A DNA stretch of 64,000 bases from Basilea psittacipulmonis DSM 24701 (GCF_000743945.1 NZ_CP009238.1:186001-250000), one strand, 5' to 3'. Numbered from the stretch's first letter, positions 1-9,018 are shown. Notes: generated by a model from the sequence alone, not told the origin. Program-made: numbers and translations.

Positions 1-317
1 TTGATGCGAAATTCTGGGGTGTAGTCGTTATGGGCGGTACAGTGGTCATTCTAGGGTTCTTACCATGGTTGGATCAATGTGCCGTGAAGTCGATTCGTTA
101 TCGTCCAAGTTGGCACAAAATCATGTACGCCATCTTTATGGTGAACTTCGTGATTTTAGGCGTGATTGGTACGAAAGCACCGAACCCAACATTGAACTTG
201 ATTTCACAGACTTGTACGTTGATTTACTTATTGTTCTTCTTCTGCATGCCATTGTGGAGTCGTTGGGGCAAATGCAAACCTGTGCCAGAACGTGTTACTT
301 TCCATCCACATGCGTAA
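1..317 (+). CDS. petB: Cytochrome b of the bc1 complex (3' part only)
   Basis: This is the last ~104 codons of a gene that starts before the window; the reading frame begins at base 3. The peptide is hydrophobic, with membrane segments around FWGVVVMGGTVVILGFLPW, MYAIFMVNFVILGVIGT and LIYLLFFFCMPLW, matching the C-terminal helices of bacterial cytochrome b. Cytochrome b carries the two b hemes and the quinol sites of complex III in the inner membrane. The stop at 315 lies only 10 bases before the petC start codon, so the two are co-transcribed. Assignment rests on the sequence and on petC directly downstream, the standard petABC order. Confidence 0.9.
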   Translation, partial: DAKFWGVVVMGGTVVILGFLPWLDQCAVKSIRYRPSWHKIMYAIFMVNFVILGVIGTKAPNPTLNLISQTCTLIYLLFFFCMPLWSRWGKCKPVPERVTFHPHA

Positions 318-327
318 GGGGTTAAGA

Positions 328-1185
328 ATGAAAAAGTTACTTGCTATATTAGCTTTATGTGTATCTTTTGCTGCCCCATTAGCTCAGGCAGCAGGGCATG
401 GCGTTAAGTGGGATGAGGCTCCTAACCTTATCCATGATAAAGCGGCCTTGCAAAACGGTGCAAAATTATTTGTGAATTATTGCTTAAACTGTCACAGTGC
501 AAAAGCTTTGCGTTATAACAATCTAGAAAAGATTGGGTTAACCGATACACAGATTCACGATAATTTGTTGTTTACGGGTAAGAAAGTAGGCGATTTGATG
601 ACAGTGGCGATGCATGCTGATGATGCACGTGTATGGTTCGGTACAGCACCTCCAGATTTGTCAGTGATGGCTCGTGCTAAAGCTGAAAACTTGGGTGCAC
701 CAGGTACTGATTATATTTATACGTATCTACGCAGTTTCTATCGTGACAATAGTCGTCCTACAGGCTGGAATAACTTAGTATTCCCGAACGTAGGGATGCC
801 TAACCCATTCTGGGAACTACAAAGTCCATCTATCGTGACATTCACAAAAGTTCACTTAGATGCTGACGAGAACGGTAAACCAGCTTGGTTCAAAACTGTG
901 ACTCAGTATGATGAAAAAGGCTACAAACATGTTTTGAGCAATGAGAAGTTGCCAGCCGATTATGCAGGTGGCCCTTCTGAACATCATGAAGTTGAGTATT
1001 TGAACCCAGGTAAACAAGAGGAATTTGACAAAAATGTTGCTGATTTGACCGCCTTTATGGGTTGGATGGCTGAACCTGATCAGGTGTTACGTCATCGAAT
1101 CGGGTATGTCGTGATGGCATTCTTGTTCGTATTCCTGTTTGTATGCTGGAGATTGAACAAGGCCTACTGGAAACACGTTAAGTAG
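328..1185 (+). CDS. petC: Cytochrome c1 of the bc1 complex
   Basis: Membrane-anchored c-type cytochrome that passes electrons from the Rieske protein to soluble cytochrome c. The 285-residue product has a Sec signal peptide ending near AQA (residue 21), one heme-attachment motif CLNCH at residues 52-56, a probable axial Met in NVGMPNPFWELQ, and a C-terminal anchor VVMAFLFVFLFVCW followed by basic residues. I chose the ATG at 328 because it puts the basic MKK at the head of the signal peptide and has AAGGGG upstream; an ATG at 292 would overlap petB and spoil the signal. A strong hairpin at 1223-1261 follows the gene. Confidence 0.95.
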   Translation: MKKLLAILALCVSFAAPLAQAAGHGVKWDEAPNLIHDKAALQNGAKLFVNYCLNCHSAKALRYNNLEKIGLTDTQIHDNLLFTGKKVGDLMTVAMHADDARVWFGTAPPDLSVMARAKAENLGAPGTDYIYTYLRSFYRDNSRPTGWNNLVFPNVGMPNPFWELQSPSIVTFTKVHLDADENGKPAWFKTVTQYDEKGYKHVLSNEKLPADYAGGPSEHHEVEYLNPGKQEEFDKNVADLTAFMGWMAEPDQVLRHRIGYVVMAFLFVFLFVCWRLNKAYWKHVK

Positions 1186-1222
1186 GACTTGACGAGTAAG
1201 GTATAATATAAATATATACCAC

Positions 1223-1261
1223 AAAGGTGTTAGTGCCGTGGCATTGACACCTTTATTTTTT
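1223..1261 (+). terminator. Rho-independent terminator after petC
   Basis: A near-perfect ~15-bp stem (AAAGGTGT at the base, ACACCTTT closing, with AGTGCC/GGCATT inside) is followed by TATTTTTT. It ends the pet operon. A TATAAT at 1202-1207 lies just upstream, so if that is an sspA promoter the hairpin would also sit in the sspA leader. Confidence 0.85.
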
Positions 1262-1295
1262 CAAGATTAGATCACTTTAAAAGGATAATTTCATT

Positions 1296-1907
1296 ATGAT
1301 GGTGTTGTATTCGGGTACTTCATGTCCATTTTCTCATCGTTGTCGTTTTGCTTTATATGAGAAAGGCATGGACTTTGAGATTCGTGATGTAGATTTGTAC
1401 GATAAGCCAGAAGAAATTAGTATGATGAACCCTTATGGTCGAGTACCGATTTTGGAAGAACGTGATTTAATTCTTTATGAATCTAATATTATCAATGAGT
1501 ATATTGATGAGCGATTCCCTCATCCAGAGTTGATGCCAACTGATCCCGTATTAAGAGCAAGAACGCGTTTGTTTTTGCATAATTTTGAGCGTGAAATTTT
1601 TTCTCATGTTGCTGTGTTGGAAGACCGTTCGCTAAAAGACGATGAAAAAGTGCTTGAAAAACATCGTAAGGTGATTCGTGATCGCTTGACCCAATTGGCA
1701 CCGATTCTTGCTAAAAGCCGCTTCATGTTAGGTGAAGAGTTTTCTATGTTGGATGTGGCGATTGCTCCATTGTTGTGGCGTTTGGGCTATTACAAAATTG
1801 ATTTGCCAAAATCTGCTGCACCTTTGATGAAGTATGCAGAACGAATTTTCTCAAGACCTGCATTTATTGAGGCGTTGACCCCCTCAGAGAAAATTATGCG
1901 TCGTTAA
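1296..1907 (+). CDS. sspA: Stringent starvation protein A
   Basis: Glutathione-S-transferase-like protein that binds RNA polymerase and modulates transcription under starvation or acid stress (family knowledge from E. coli). The 203 residues show an N-terminal thioredoxin-like fold (MVLYSGTSCPFSHRCRFAL) with the conserved NPYGRVPIL and LYESNIINEYIDERFP segments, then an all-helical GST C-domain. Length is normal. ATG codons occur at 1296 and 1299; AAAGGA lies just upstream. sspB follows 69 bases later, the usual pairing, with a hairpin between them that may reduce read-through. Confidence 0.95.
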   Translation: MMVLYSGTSCPFSHRCRFALYEKGMDFEIRDVDLYDKPEEISMMNPYGRVPILEERDLILYESNIINEYIDERFPHPELMPTDPVLRARTRLFLHNFEREIFSHVAVLEDRSLKDDEKVLEKHRKVIRDRLTQLAPILAKSRFMLGEEFSMLDVAIAPLLWRLGYYKIDLPKSAAPLMKYAERIFSRPAFIEALTPSEKIMRR

Positions 1908-1928
1908 GAAAATGATGTGAATGATACG

Positions 1929-1964
1929 AAAGGGTAGCGATTAAATGTTACCCTTTGTTTTTAT
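1929..1964 (+). terminator. Hairpin between sspA and sspB
   Basis: AAAGGGTA at 1929-1936 pairs with TACCCTTT at 1949-1956, followed by GTTTTTATTT. It has the form of an intrinsic terminator or attenuator and ends just before the sspB ribosome binding site, so it may lower sspB expression relative to sspA. Confidence 0.65.
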
Positions 1965-1976
1965 TTGGAGACGAAT

Positions 1977-2393
1977 ATGTTACCGAGTATGAAACCTTAT
2001 GTATTGCGTGGTATTTACGAATGGTGCGTTGATCAGGGGTTTACGCCTTATTTGCTAGTAAAGGTCGATGATTATTGCCAAGTGCCTCGTGCCTATGTGA
2101 AAGAGGGATTTATTACTTTAAATATTTCTCACCAAGCCACCAAACATTTAAAAATGGACAATGAATGGGTGGAGTTTACCGCAAGATTTGGTGGGGTCGC
2201 TCAACAAGTTATGGTGCCGATTAGTGCGGTGGCAGGTTTATTTTCAAAAGAAAGTCAGGAGGGATTGTATTTTGACACAAGCGATTATGAGCCTGCAGCG
2301 GATAGCGAGTTTGAGTTGAGTGATGATGAGGATGGAAAAGGCAAGGATAATGACTCATCTTCAAAAGATACTGGCTTGCAGTGGGTGGATTAA
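1977..2393 (+). CDS. sspB: ClpXP protease specificity-enhancing factor
   Basis: Adaptor that delivers ssrA-tagged proteins to ClpXP. The 138-residue product has the compact N-terminal substrate-binding domain (PYVLRGIYEWCVDQGFTPYLLV, FITLNIS, FGGVAQQVMVPISAVAGLFSKE), then a flexible acidic linker rich in D, E and S, and a short C-terminal tail ending LQWVD, in the place of the ClpX-binding peptide. The start at ATG 1977 is fixed by GGAG at 1967-1970, 6 bases upstream. It lies behind sspA as usual. Confidence 0.93.
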   Translation: MLPSMKPYVLRGIYEWCVDQGFTPYLLVKVDDYCQVPRAYVKEGFITLNISHQATKHLKMDNEWVEFTARFGGVAQQVMVPISAVAGLFSKESQEGLYFDTSDYEPAADSEFELSDDEDGKGKDNDSSSKDTGLQWVD

Positions 2394-2470
2394 AGATAGA
2401 TGAATTGTTGTTTTTTATCTACACTTTTTGCCTTGTTTGGATGAAAAGTGAATAAAAGTAAGGGAAGTGC

Positions 2471-2499
2471 TAGACTTTTTAGATAAACTCATTCATAAT
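2471..2499 (+). promoter_or_regulatory. Probable promoter of tRNA-Thr
   Basis: TAGACT at 2471-2476 and CATAAT at 2494-2499 are separated by 17 bases, a plausible sigma70 pair whose predicted start lies a few bases before the tRNA at 2514. Confidence 0.5.
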
Positions 2500-2513
2500 A
2501 ACAATTCTTACGG

Positions 2514-2589
2514 GCCGGCTTAGCTCAGCAGGTAGAGCAGCTGATTTGTAATCAGAAGGTCACGAGTTCAATTCTTGTAGCCGGCACCA
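2514..2589 (+). tRNA. tRNA-Thr (anticodon TGT)
   Basis: A 76-nt cloverleaf: acceptor GCCGGCT/AGCCGGC, D arm GCTC...GAGC, anticodon loop TTTGTAA with TGT, T arm ACGAG-TTCAATT-CTTGT, and an encoded CCA end. The closing pair of the anticodon stem (positions 27-43) is G-A, not a Watson-Crick pair; the other stems are intact apart from one G-T. Confidence 0.97.
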
Positions 2590-3040
2590 TCCCACATTTT
2601 CTATACATTTCCCTACACATCTACCATTTCATAAATCCCTTAATTTTATTGAGTTTTTTATTTTTCAATGTTGTATGTTATTACATTGAATGACTGCTAA
2701 TGCCTTTTGAATGAGGGTAGAAATGCGAGTATGCTTGTGGCATTCTGATAATGCGTCGTAGTGTTGGGTTATTTGGGTGAGGGACTGTTTTTTATATCCT
2801 GTATGTCATAGAATTTGTAATGTGCCTTGAATAGGGGTATAAATAAGGTATCACGCCCAAGCCAGTTTTTATAAGACTATCGGTAATGTTCTTTGAGAGG
2901 TATCAATCAAGGTGCGAATATGCAAAGTTCGGCTTGTGCGAATGATGTTAAGTAGTCGCGATCTAGTTCTCTTATGCCGATTTCAATGGGTGTAGGTGCA
3001 ATGAGAAAAAGTTTTAAATGAATAATTTTGGAGGTGTGTT
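2590..3040 (+). other. Gene-free spacer after tRNA-Thr
   Basis: I see no supportable gene here. Two stretches about 121 bases apart, starting near 2701 and 2822, share an imperfect TGCCTT..GAAT..GGGTA..AAAT pattern and could be a decayed duplication. The last bases hold the Shine-Dalgarno GGAGGTG of the next gene. Confidence 0.4.
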
Positions 3041-3412
3041 GTGCTAAGTGAAGCGGATAAATCGTTGAAACGTCAGATGTTGATTCTTTATATCGCTTAT
3101 ATTGGCGTATTGACAATGGGAAGTTTTATTTTTTTGATTGTGGCGTATTTTATGCGTCGTAAGATGAAAGAAACAATCTTGGAATCGCATATTAATTGGT
3201 TTATCACTACCGTATGGCAGGTTCTTGCGTTTACGTTTCTTGCCCAGTTTTTAATGTCGTCTTTTGTGCCAAATGATGCTTCGGTTGAGTCTTTGGTAAG
3301 TTCTAACTCGTTTTCCATGATGATATTAGCGATGTTTTTGATGTTGTTGTATTCAGGCGTGCGATGTGCCCAAGGCATTTTGCGTTTATCGAATAATGAA
3401 CCGATGGAATGA
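3041..3412 (+). CDS. Small three-helix membrane protein (DUF4870-like)
   Basis: A 123-residue inner-membrane protein of unknown function. Three hydrophobic segments are clear: about 13-38 (MLILYIAYIGVLTMGSFIFL...), 53-75 (WFITTVWQVLAFTFLAQFLM) and 91-113 (FSMMILAMFLMLLYSGVRCA). The overall pattern, with a charged loop containing RRKMKETILESHINW, resembles the DUF4870/Tic20-like family, but I cannot confirm membership. The start is GTG at 3041, supported by a strong GGAGGTG about 5 bases upstream. It stands alone and is followed by a strong terminator at 3485. Confidence 0.75.
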   Translation: MLSEADKSLKRQMLILYIAYIGVLTMGSFIFLIVAYFMRRKMKETILESHINWFITTVWQVLAFTFLAQFLMSSFVPNDASVESLVSSNSFSMMILAMFLMLLYSGVRCAQGILRLSNNEPME

Positions 3413-3484
3413 AGCTGAAAATCATCATGGGTTTGATTTGATAAAAAGTGAACGTTGAGATTTTCTAATCATAAGTTTAAAAGT

Positions 3485-3509
3485 AAGGGGCTTTTTGGCC
3501 CCTTTTTTA
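3485..3509 (+). terminator. Rho-independent terminator
   Basis: AAGGGGC, a T-rich loop and GCCCCTT followed by TTTTT. It closes the transcript of the small membrane protein. Confidence 0.85.
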
Positions 3510-3521
3510 TTAGGTCAAAGC

Positions 3522-3930
3522 TTGGAGCAGGAGCAAGGTGTGATGGTTGTGTAAGTTGAAAGCCAGTCATGATAAGGGTTTCTGAGTGTGAGTGGGGGTG
3601 TGGAAGTGTTGGTTAAGGTTTGGAGTGGGAGCAGGGTGTGATGGTTATGCAAGTTGAAAGCTAGTCATGATAAGGGTTTCTGAGCGTGCGGGGGTGTGTG
3701 GAAGTGTGTGTTGAGGTTTGGAATGGGAGCAAGGTGTGATGGTTGAGCGAGTTGAAAGCTAGTCTTGATAAGGGTTTCTGAGCATGCGGGGGAGTGTGTT
3801 GAGGTTTGAAATGGGAGCAGGGTGTGATGGTTATGTGAGTTGAAAGTCAGTCATGATAAGGGTTTCTGAGTGTGCGGGGGTGTGAGGAAGTTTTGGTTCA
3901 GGTTTGCAGTGGGAGCAAGGTAGAGTGAGG
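3522..3930 (+). repeat. ~98-bp tandem repeat array (array R1, four copies plus a partial)
   Basis: Imperfect head-to-tail copies in which the word GAAAGCTAGT (or GAAAGCCAGT/GAAAGTCAGT) recurs at 3558, 3656, 3754 and 3842, giving spacings of 98, 98 and 88. Each copy continues with CATGATAAGGGTTTCTGAG, a G-rich stretch, GGAATGGGAGCAAGG and GTGTGATGGTT. A degraded fifth copy starts near 3903. The + strand is G-rich and C-poor. No open reading frame spans it. The array shares its core with the array at 55626-56260. Confidence 0.9.
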
Positions 3931-3957
3931 TAGTTGTGAGGAGTGAGCGTGGATGGG

Positions 3958-3987
3958 ATGACACTTTAGGCGTAAATTGATTATAAT
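3958..3987 (+). promoter_or_regulatory. Probable mqo promoter
   Basis: ATGACA at 3958-3963 and a perfect TATAAT at 3982-3987, 18 bases apart. It would give an mqo leader of roughly 100 bases. Confidence 0.6.
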
Positions 3988-4091
3988 CACTGGCTTGCTG
4001 ATTTTATGGTCAGTTTTCGTGGACAACATAACAGGTAGTTGACATCTGTTTTGTTTTGTCTGGTGTCCCCTCACTTTTTTTGAATATAAAT

Positions 4092-5771
4092 ATGAAAAAA
4101 ATTATACGTATTGCAGTGATTTTGCTGCTTGTTTTATTGATTGCGTTTATCGCATTTTTATTCCGTCCTGTTGCGACTAAGCCCGTTTCGGTTAAGGATG
4201 AACCTGTTGTGGATGTGGTGTTGATTGGTGGCGGTATTATGAGTGCGACATTAGGCACTTATTTAAATGAGCTTGAACCAAATTGGACGATTCAAATGTA
4301 TGAACGTTTGGACAATGTGGCTCAAGAAAGTTCATATGGTTTGCATAATGCAGGTACAGGGCATTCTGGTTTTATGGAAATGAACTATACCGCAGAAGAT
4401 AAAGATGGTCATATCGATATTAAACGTGCAGAAAATATTGCGAGCCAGTTTGAGGTGTCTAAGCAGTTTTGGGCTTATCAAGTAAAACATGGTCATTTAG
4501 GTAATCCTAAAGGTTTTATCAATCCTGTTCCTCATATTGCTTTTGTAATGGGTAATGATGTGGATTTCTTAAAGCGTCGTTATGCTGCGATGGTCAAATC
4601 ACCGTTGTTTAGTGATATGGTATTCTCAGAGGATAAGGCAGAGATTGGCAAATGGGCTCCTTTGATTGTTGAAGGACGCGATGTTAATCAACCGATAGCG
4701 GCAACTCGCATGGATATTGGTTCTGACGTGAACTATGGTGCGATTACAACCCAGTTGATTGATGGACTCAAGAAAAGCCCGAATTTCAAGCTATCGACAA
4801 ATGCTGAAGTGACAGGTATTAGCCGTAATGAGGACAAAACATGGACGGTAACGGTTAAGAATTTAAAAACAAATGAAGTGACTTATACCAAAACGCACTT
4901 TGTTTTCATTGGTGCAGGTGGGGCGGCTATCAAGTTGTTACAATACACAGGGTTGCCTGAAAGCAAGTATTATGGCGGTTTTCCAGTGGGCGGTTTATTT
5001 TTGATTACCGATAAACCTGAAATTGTGAATAAACATACGGTAAAAGTATATGGTAAGGCTGAGTTGGGTGCACCTCCTATGTCTGTACCGCATATTGATA
5101 CACGTTATATTAATGGTAAAAAATATGTCTTATTTGGCCCATTTGCGACATATTCTAATAAATTCTTGAAAAATGGATCACAGCTGGATTTGATTAACTC
5201 GGTGACCAAAGATAACGTATTATCAATGTTGTCGGTGGGTTTAGAAAATACGGCTTTGATTAAATATTTAATGAGCCAAGTGATGTTAAGTGATGAAGAT
5301 CGTTTGGCAGAGTTGAAAAAATATTATCCAGAAGCAAAATTGGAAGATTGGACACCTTCGCAAGGTGGTCAGCGTGTGCAGGTGATTAAGAAATTGCCTG
5401 ACCAGCCTGCGAAATTGCAGTTTGGTACGGAAATTTTTACGTCTTCTGATGGCTCGGTGGCTGCATTGTTAGGAGCTTCGCCAGGTGCATCTACCTCGCC
5501 ACATATTTTGTTGAACTTGTTAGAAAAAGCTTTCCCAGAACAAGTTAAAGGTCCATGGAATGCTAAATTGCATGAAATTATTCCGTCTTATGGTAAGGAT
5601 TTGTCTAGAGATCCAGCGTTGCTCGATCAAGTTCGTACTTATACTAGTGGGGTATTAGGATTGACTTATACACCTAAAGCGATTCAGGAATCAGCACCGC
5701 AAGTGCCTACAGATGAAGATAATGTAAAGCGTTTAAATGAAACGTCCGACGAAGTGGAGCTTCAGTTATAA
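4092..5771 (+). CDS. mqo: Malate:quinone oxidoreductase
   Basis: FAD-dependent enzyme oxidising malate to oxaloacetate and passing electrons to the quinone pool at the inner membrane. The 559-residue product begins with an anchor-like segment ([18 protein letters not shown]), then the FAD-binding motif [17 protein letters not shown], and the family segments [32 protein letters not shown] and [22 protein letters not shown] 4092 is chosen because it opens the basic-hydrophobic N-terminus; the in-frame codon at 4056 adds nothing family-like. The Shine-Dalgarno is weak. It is monocistronic, with its own promoter and a terminator at 5800. Confidence 0.95.
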   Translation: MKKIIRIAVILLLVLLIAFIAFLFRPVATKPVSVKDEPVVDVVLIGGGIMSATLGTYLNELEPNWTIQMYERLDNVAQESSYGLHNAGTGHSGFMEMNYTAEDKDGHIDIKRAENIASQFEVSKQFWAYQVKHGHLGNPKGFINPVPHIAFVMGNDVDFLKRRYAAMVKSPLFSDMVFSEDKAEIGKWAPLIVEGRDVNQPIAATRMDIGSDVNYGAITTQLIDGLKKSPNFKLSTNAEVTGISRNEDKTWTVTVKNLKTNEVTYTKTHFVFIGAGGAAIKLLQYTGLPESKYYGGFPVGGLFLITDKPEIVNKHTVKVYGKAELGAPPMSVPHIDTRYINGKKYVLFGPFATYSNKFLKNGSQLDLINSVTKDNVLSMLSVGLENTALIKYLMSQVMLSDEDRLAELKKYYPEAKLEDWTPSQGGQRVQVIKKLPDQPAKLQFGTEIFTSSDGSVAALLGASPGASTSPHILLNLLEKAFPEQVKGPWNAKLHEIIPSYGKDLSRDPALLDQVRTYTSGVLGLTYTPKAIQESAPQVPTDEDNVKRLNETSDEVELQL

Positions 5772-5799
5772 GCGAAGCACTGAGTTGATGATAAGCAAT

Positions 5800-5832
5800 A
5801 AATCCTCCGCAGCGATGTGGGGGATTTTTTTT
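5800..5832 (+). terminator. Rho-independent terminator after mqo
   Basis: AAATCCTCCGCA, loop GCGA, TGTGGGGGATTT, then a T run. About 12 pairs including two G-T. Confidence 0.88.
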
Positions 5833-6373
5833 GGAAAGAAAGTGGGAGGTGAGTGGTGTGCTGTGGTGAACGATGCTTAAAGACTGATCAAAGAAATGAA
5901 GTAGATGAGCGGGAAGTTGGTGTAATGAGGATAAGTGAGGTGGTGCAAAAGTGATCAATAGTGTGTAGGTGATGAGTGGTGTGTTGAACGGAGGTGATGA
6001 AATTGATGATGAAGATATGAAAAACTGTTGTTGGGATTCAACATTGAAGTGAAGTCGAGGGAGGTGGTAAACAAGGGGTTATCGATAAATCAGTTTGTGT
6101 TTGATTGGTGTGCCTTGTAAAGAAAGGGCGTCATCGGATCGTTTAAGATACATCCTGTCAAAAAAGTGATAAGAAATATGTATTGGTTAATATTGGATAT
6201 TGTTTCATGAAGCGTGAGAGCTTGAAAAAATCGGCTACTAACATTGAATCGCCATTAATGTGGCAGGTTTTATGAAGTATGGGGGATGAGTTTGGTGAAA
6301 AAATGTCAACTTTTTTTAATTTAGGTTAATTTTACTGTATAAATGTACAGTAAAACAAGGATTTTGGACAAAA
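5833..6373 (+). other. C-depleted gene-free spacer
   Basis: No supportable gene. The + strand is very poor in C: bases 5881-5940 hold 22 G and 3 C by direct count. A few very short overlapping start-stop frames occur around 6178-6290 but none has a convincing ribosome binding site. A LexA-like palindrome lies at 6333-6352. Confidence 0.6.
6333..6352. promoter_or_regulatory. LexA/SOS-box-like palindrome
   Basis: TACTGTATAAATGTACAGTA matches the E. coli LexA consensus at 18 of 20 positions, including CTGT-N8-ACAG, and the palindromic arms extend outward to 6330-6355. No T run follows on either strand, so it does not look like a terminator. No recognised gene lies directly next to it: mqo ends 560 bases to the left and the tRNA-Phe terminator lies to the right. 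Confidence 0.55.
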
Positions 6374-6436
6374 TAAAAAACCCTGTATTTTCAACTAGTT
6401 GATTAAAAATCAACTGTTTATATATACAGGGTTTAA
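6374..6436 (-). terminator. Terminator of tRNA-Phe
   Basis: On the minus strand AAACCCTGTAT pairs with ATACAGGGTTT around an inner GTTGAT/ATCAAC hairpin and is followed by TTTTATTT. It lies directly after the tRNA-Phe 3' end. Confidence 0.8.
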
Positions 6437-6444
6437 GTATTAGG

Positions 6445-6520
6445 TGGTGGCCTGGGGCGGAATCGAACCGCCGACACAAGGATTTTCAATCCTCTGCTCT
6501 ACCGACTGAGCTACCTGGCC
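6445..6520 (-). tRNA. tRNA-Phe (anticodon GAA)
   Basis: A 76-nt cloverleaf on the minus strand with D arm GCTC...GAGC, anticodon loop TTGAAAA (GAA), T arm GGCGG-TTCGATT-CCGCC and an encoded CCA. The acceptor strands read GGCCAGG and CCAGGCC, which leaves an A-A mismatch at positions 5-68 where CCTGGCC would be expected. Own promoter and terminator flank it. Confidence 0.96.
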
Positions 6521-6530
6521 AGAAGATAAA

Positions 6531-6558
6531 ATTATACACTGTTTAAAAGATAATGCAA
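6531..6558 (-). promoter_or_regulatory. Promoter of tRNA-Phe
   Basis: On the minus strand TTGCAT (6558-6553) and TATAAT (6536-6531) are 16 bases apart, placing transcription start a few bases before the tRNA. Confidence 0.7.
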
Positions 6559-6641
6559 GCCCCTTTTGATAAAAAACAAGGATTTTTGTTGAAAAAAAGT
6601 TGTACAATCTCTATTGGTTTAATAAGAAACTATATTGGCAT

Positions 6642-7922
6642 ATGAACAGTTGCGTTTTTACGTTTGGACTTAATCATCATTCTGCGCCCGTGGCGATACG
6701 CGAAAAGGTATCGTTAGGGCCTGAAAGCGTTCGTCCAGCGATTGATGCAATACGTTCCACGTTTGGCAAAGGTTTGGAAGAAACGGCGATTTTGTCAACC
6801 TGTAATCGCACGGAGTTTTACTGTTCTGTGAATTCGGTTATGTCGGATGATTTGCTGAATTGGATGGCGGATTATCATGCTTTATCGCCAGAGGTGTTGA
6901 AACCTCATTTGTTCCAGTTAAAACAAGATCAAGCCGTCCGACATACGTTCCGTGTGGCCAGTGGTTTGGACTCCATGGTGTTAGGCGAGACGCAGATTTT
7001 GGGGCAGATGAAAAAGGCCGTTGCAGCGGCAGATGAGGCGGGTTCTTTGGGATCGGTGCTTCATCAGCTTTTTCAAAAGACGTTCTCTGTGGCTAAAGAA
7101 GTACGTTCACAAACGGCTATTGGCTCAGAATCTATCTCTATGGCCGCTGCCGCAGTAAGACTCTGTGAACGCGTGTTTGGCGATATACATGACTGTCGTG
7201 TATTGTTTATCGGGGCGGGTGAGATGATTGAGTTGTGTGCAGCTCATTTTTCTGGACATCAACCGAAATCGATTACGGTCGCGAATCGAACGCAAGAACG
7301 AGCTCAGGTGCTAGCATCTCAGTATAATGGCGATACGTTGAAGCTCGCTGATTTGCCTGATGAATTGCATAAATTTGATATTATCGTTTCCTGTACGGCG
7401 AGTTCCTTGCCTATTTTAGGTTTGGGTTTGATGCAAAAAGTTATTAAAGAACGCCGTCATCAGCCTATTGTGATGGTGGATTTGGCTGTACCACGCGATA
7501 TTGAGCCTGAGGTGGCTAGTATCTCCGATATTTATTTATACACGGTCGATGATTTGGGTGTATTGGTTCAGCAAGGCGAGTATTCTAGAAAAGCTGCTGT
7601 GGTAGAGGCGGAGCAGATTATTGACTCGCGTGTACAAAATTTTATGCATTGGATGCAATCGAGATCGATAGTTCCTTTGATCAAAGATTTAAATATGAAT
7701 GCTGAGGCATTACGCCAAATCGAGATGGAAAAAGCGATGAAGCAAATTGCCGCTGGAGAAAGCGTTGAGATGGTGCTGGATCGATTAAGCAAATCATTAA
7801 CGCAGAAATATCTTCATGCACCGATGTCTTTGCTTAACAAAAGTAATACCAGTGAACGTGAGCAGTTGCTTGCTTGGGTGCCCAAGCTATTTCCGTCACA
7901 ACAGGATAAAACCAATCATTAA
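6642..7922 (+). CDS. hemA: Glutamyl-tRNA reductase
   Basis: First committed step of C5-pathway heme synthesis: NADPH-dependent reduction of glutamyl-tRNA to glutamate-1-semialdehyde. The 426-residue product has [18 protein letters not shown], the catalytic-Cys motif [26 protein letters not shown], the NADPH-domain GAGEM, and a C-terminal dimerisation helix region. I start it at ATG 6642, where homology-like sequence begins ([14 protein letters not shown]); an in-frame codon at 6600 is possible. The Shine-Dalgarno is poor. prfA and prmC follow, the conserved hemA-prfA-prmC order. Confidence 0.95.
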   Translation: MNSCVFTFGLNHHSAPVAIREKVSLGPESVRPAIDAIRSTFGKGLEETAILSTCNRTEFYCSVNSVMSDDLLNWMADYHALSPEVLKPHLFQLKQDQAVRHTFRVASGLDSMVLGETQILGQMKKAVAAADEAGSLGSVLHQLFQKTFSVAKEVRSQTAIGSESISMAAAAVRLCERVFGDIHDCRVLFIGAGEMIELCAAHFSGHQPKSITVANRTQERAQVLASQYNGDTLKLADLPDELHKFDIIVSCTASSLPILGLGLMQKVIKERRHQPIVMVDLAVPRDIEPEVASISDIYLYTVDDLGVLVQQGEYSRKAAVVEAEQIIDSRVQNFMHWMQSRSIVPLIKDLNMNAEALRQIEMEKAMKQIAAGESVEMVLDRLSKSLTQKYLHAPMSLLNKSNTSEREQLLAWVPKLFPSQQDKTNH

Positions 7923-7938
7923 TTATTTAAGATAAATT

Positions 7939-9018
7939 ATGAAAGATTCTATGAGAGCTCGTTTAGAGCAGATGTCTCAACGTTTAATTGAAATTGACGC
8001 ACTTTTGGCTGAGCCTGATACGGCTTCAGATATGGATCGTTTTCGCAAACTGTCCGTGGAACGTGCGGCCATCGAACCGTTGATTACTTTGTTTCAAGAG
8101 TACCAAGGGATTGAGGCTGATATGCAAACCGCTCAAGAAATGCTGTCTGATCCAGAAATGAAAGAGATGGCAGAAGAAGAAATCAAAGCTGGCAAAGAAC
8201 GTATTGAAGCCTTAGAAGCACAGTTGCAGATTGAGTTATTGCCTAAAGATCCTGATGATACACGAAGCGTGTTTTTGGAAATTCGTGCAGGAACAGGTGG
8301 TGATGAGAGTGCTTTGTTTTCAGGCGATCTATTCCGTATGTATTCGCGTTATGCAGAATCAAAATGCTGGCGAGTTGAGATTATGTCTGAAAACGTATCA
8401 GAACTGGGCGGGTATCGTGAAGTGATCGCACGTGTGGATGGCGAGGGCGTTTATGGTCGCTTGAAATATGAGTCGGGTGCTCATCGTGTGCAACGCGTGC
8501 CTGATACAGAATCTCAAGGACGTGTTCATACGTCAGCATGCACCGTAGCGATTTTGCCTGAAGCAGATGAGGTGGCAGAGGTGGTGTTGAATCCTGCAGA
8601 TTTGCGTATTGATACCTTCCGTGCAAGTGGTGCAGGTGGACAGCATATTAACAAAACCGATTCAGCGGTACGTATTACGCATATTCCAACGGGCATTGTG
8701 GCGGAGTGTCAAGATGACCGTTCTCAACATAAGAACAAAGCACGTGCGATGAGTGTGTTGGCAGCTCGTATTAATGATATTCAACGCCAAGAACAACAGG
8801 CAAAAGAAGCGGCTGAACGTAAAAGTTTAGTGGGAACCGGTGACCGTTCGGAGCGAATTCGCACGTATAACTATCCTCAAGGTCGTGTGACTGATCACCG
8901 TATTAATTTGACTTTGTATAAGTTAGGACAGATTATGGACGGCGATTTAGACGAGTTGACGGGTGCGTTGATCGCTGAGCGTCAGGCGGAGTTGTTAGCG
9001 GCTTTAGGTGACGAATGA
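7939..9018 (+). CDS. prfA: Peptide chain release factor 1
   Basis: Recognises UAA and UAG and triggers peptide release. The 359-residue length is typical. The catalytic GGQ is in [19 protein letters not shown]. The stop-codon tripeptide, PAT in E. coli (RVPATESQGR), reads PDT here ([10 protein letters not shown]). ATG 7939 lies 16 bases after hemA, and the stop overlaps the start of prmC, whose product methylates the GGQ glutamine, so substrate and modifying enzyme are translationally coupled. Confidence 0.97.
   Translation: MKDSMRARLEQMSQRLIEIDALLAEPDTASDMDRFRKLSVERAAIEPLITLFQEYQGIEADMQTAQEMLSDPEMKEMAEEEIKAGKERIEALEAQLQIELLPKDPDDTRSVFLEIRAGTGGDESALFSGDLFRMYSRYAESKCWRVEIMSENVSELGGYREVIARVDGEGVYGRLKYESGAHRVQRVPDTESQGRVHTSACTVAILPEADEVAEVVLNPADLRIDTFRASGAGGQHINKTDSAVRITHIPTGIVAECQDDRSQHKNKARAMSVLAARINDIQRQEQQAKEAAERKSLVGTGDRSERIRTYNYPQGRVTDHRINLTLYKLGQIMDGDLDELTGALIAERQAELLAALGDE

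Noticed and set aside
1189..1207. sspA promoter from TTGACG and TATAAT
   Set aside because: The two boxes are only 7 bases apart. The TATAAT alone may still be used, but I cannot support a pair.
6178..6290. Chain of tiny overlapping frames (10, 22 and 12 codons) near the LexA-like box as an SOS toxin
   Set aside because: No convincing ribosome binding site, and products do not resemble known small toxins. Start-stop overlaps of this size arise easily by chance.
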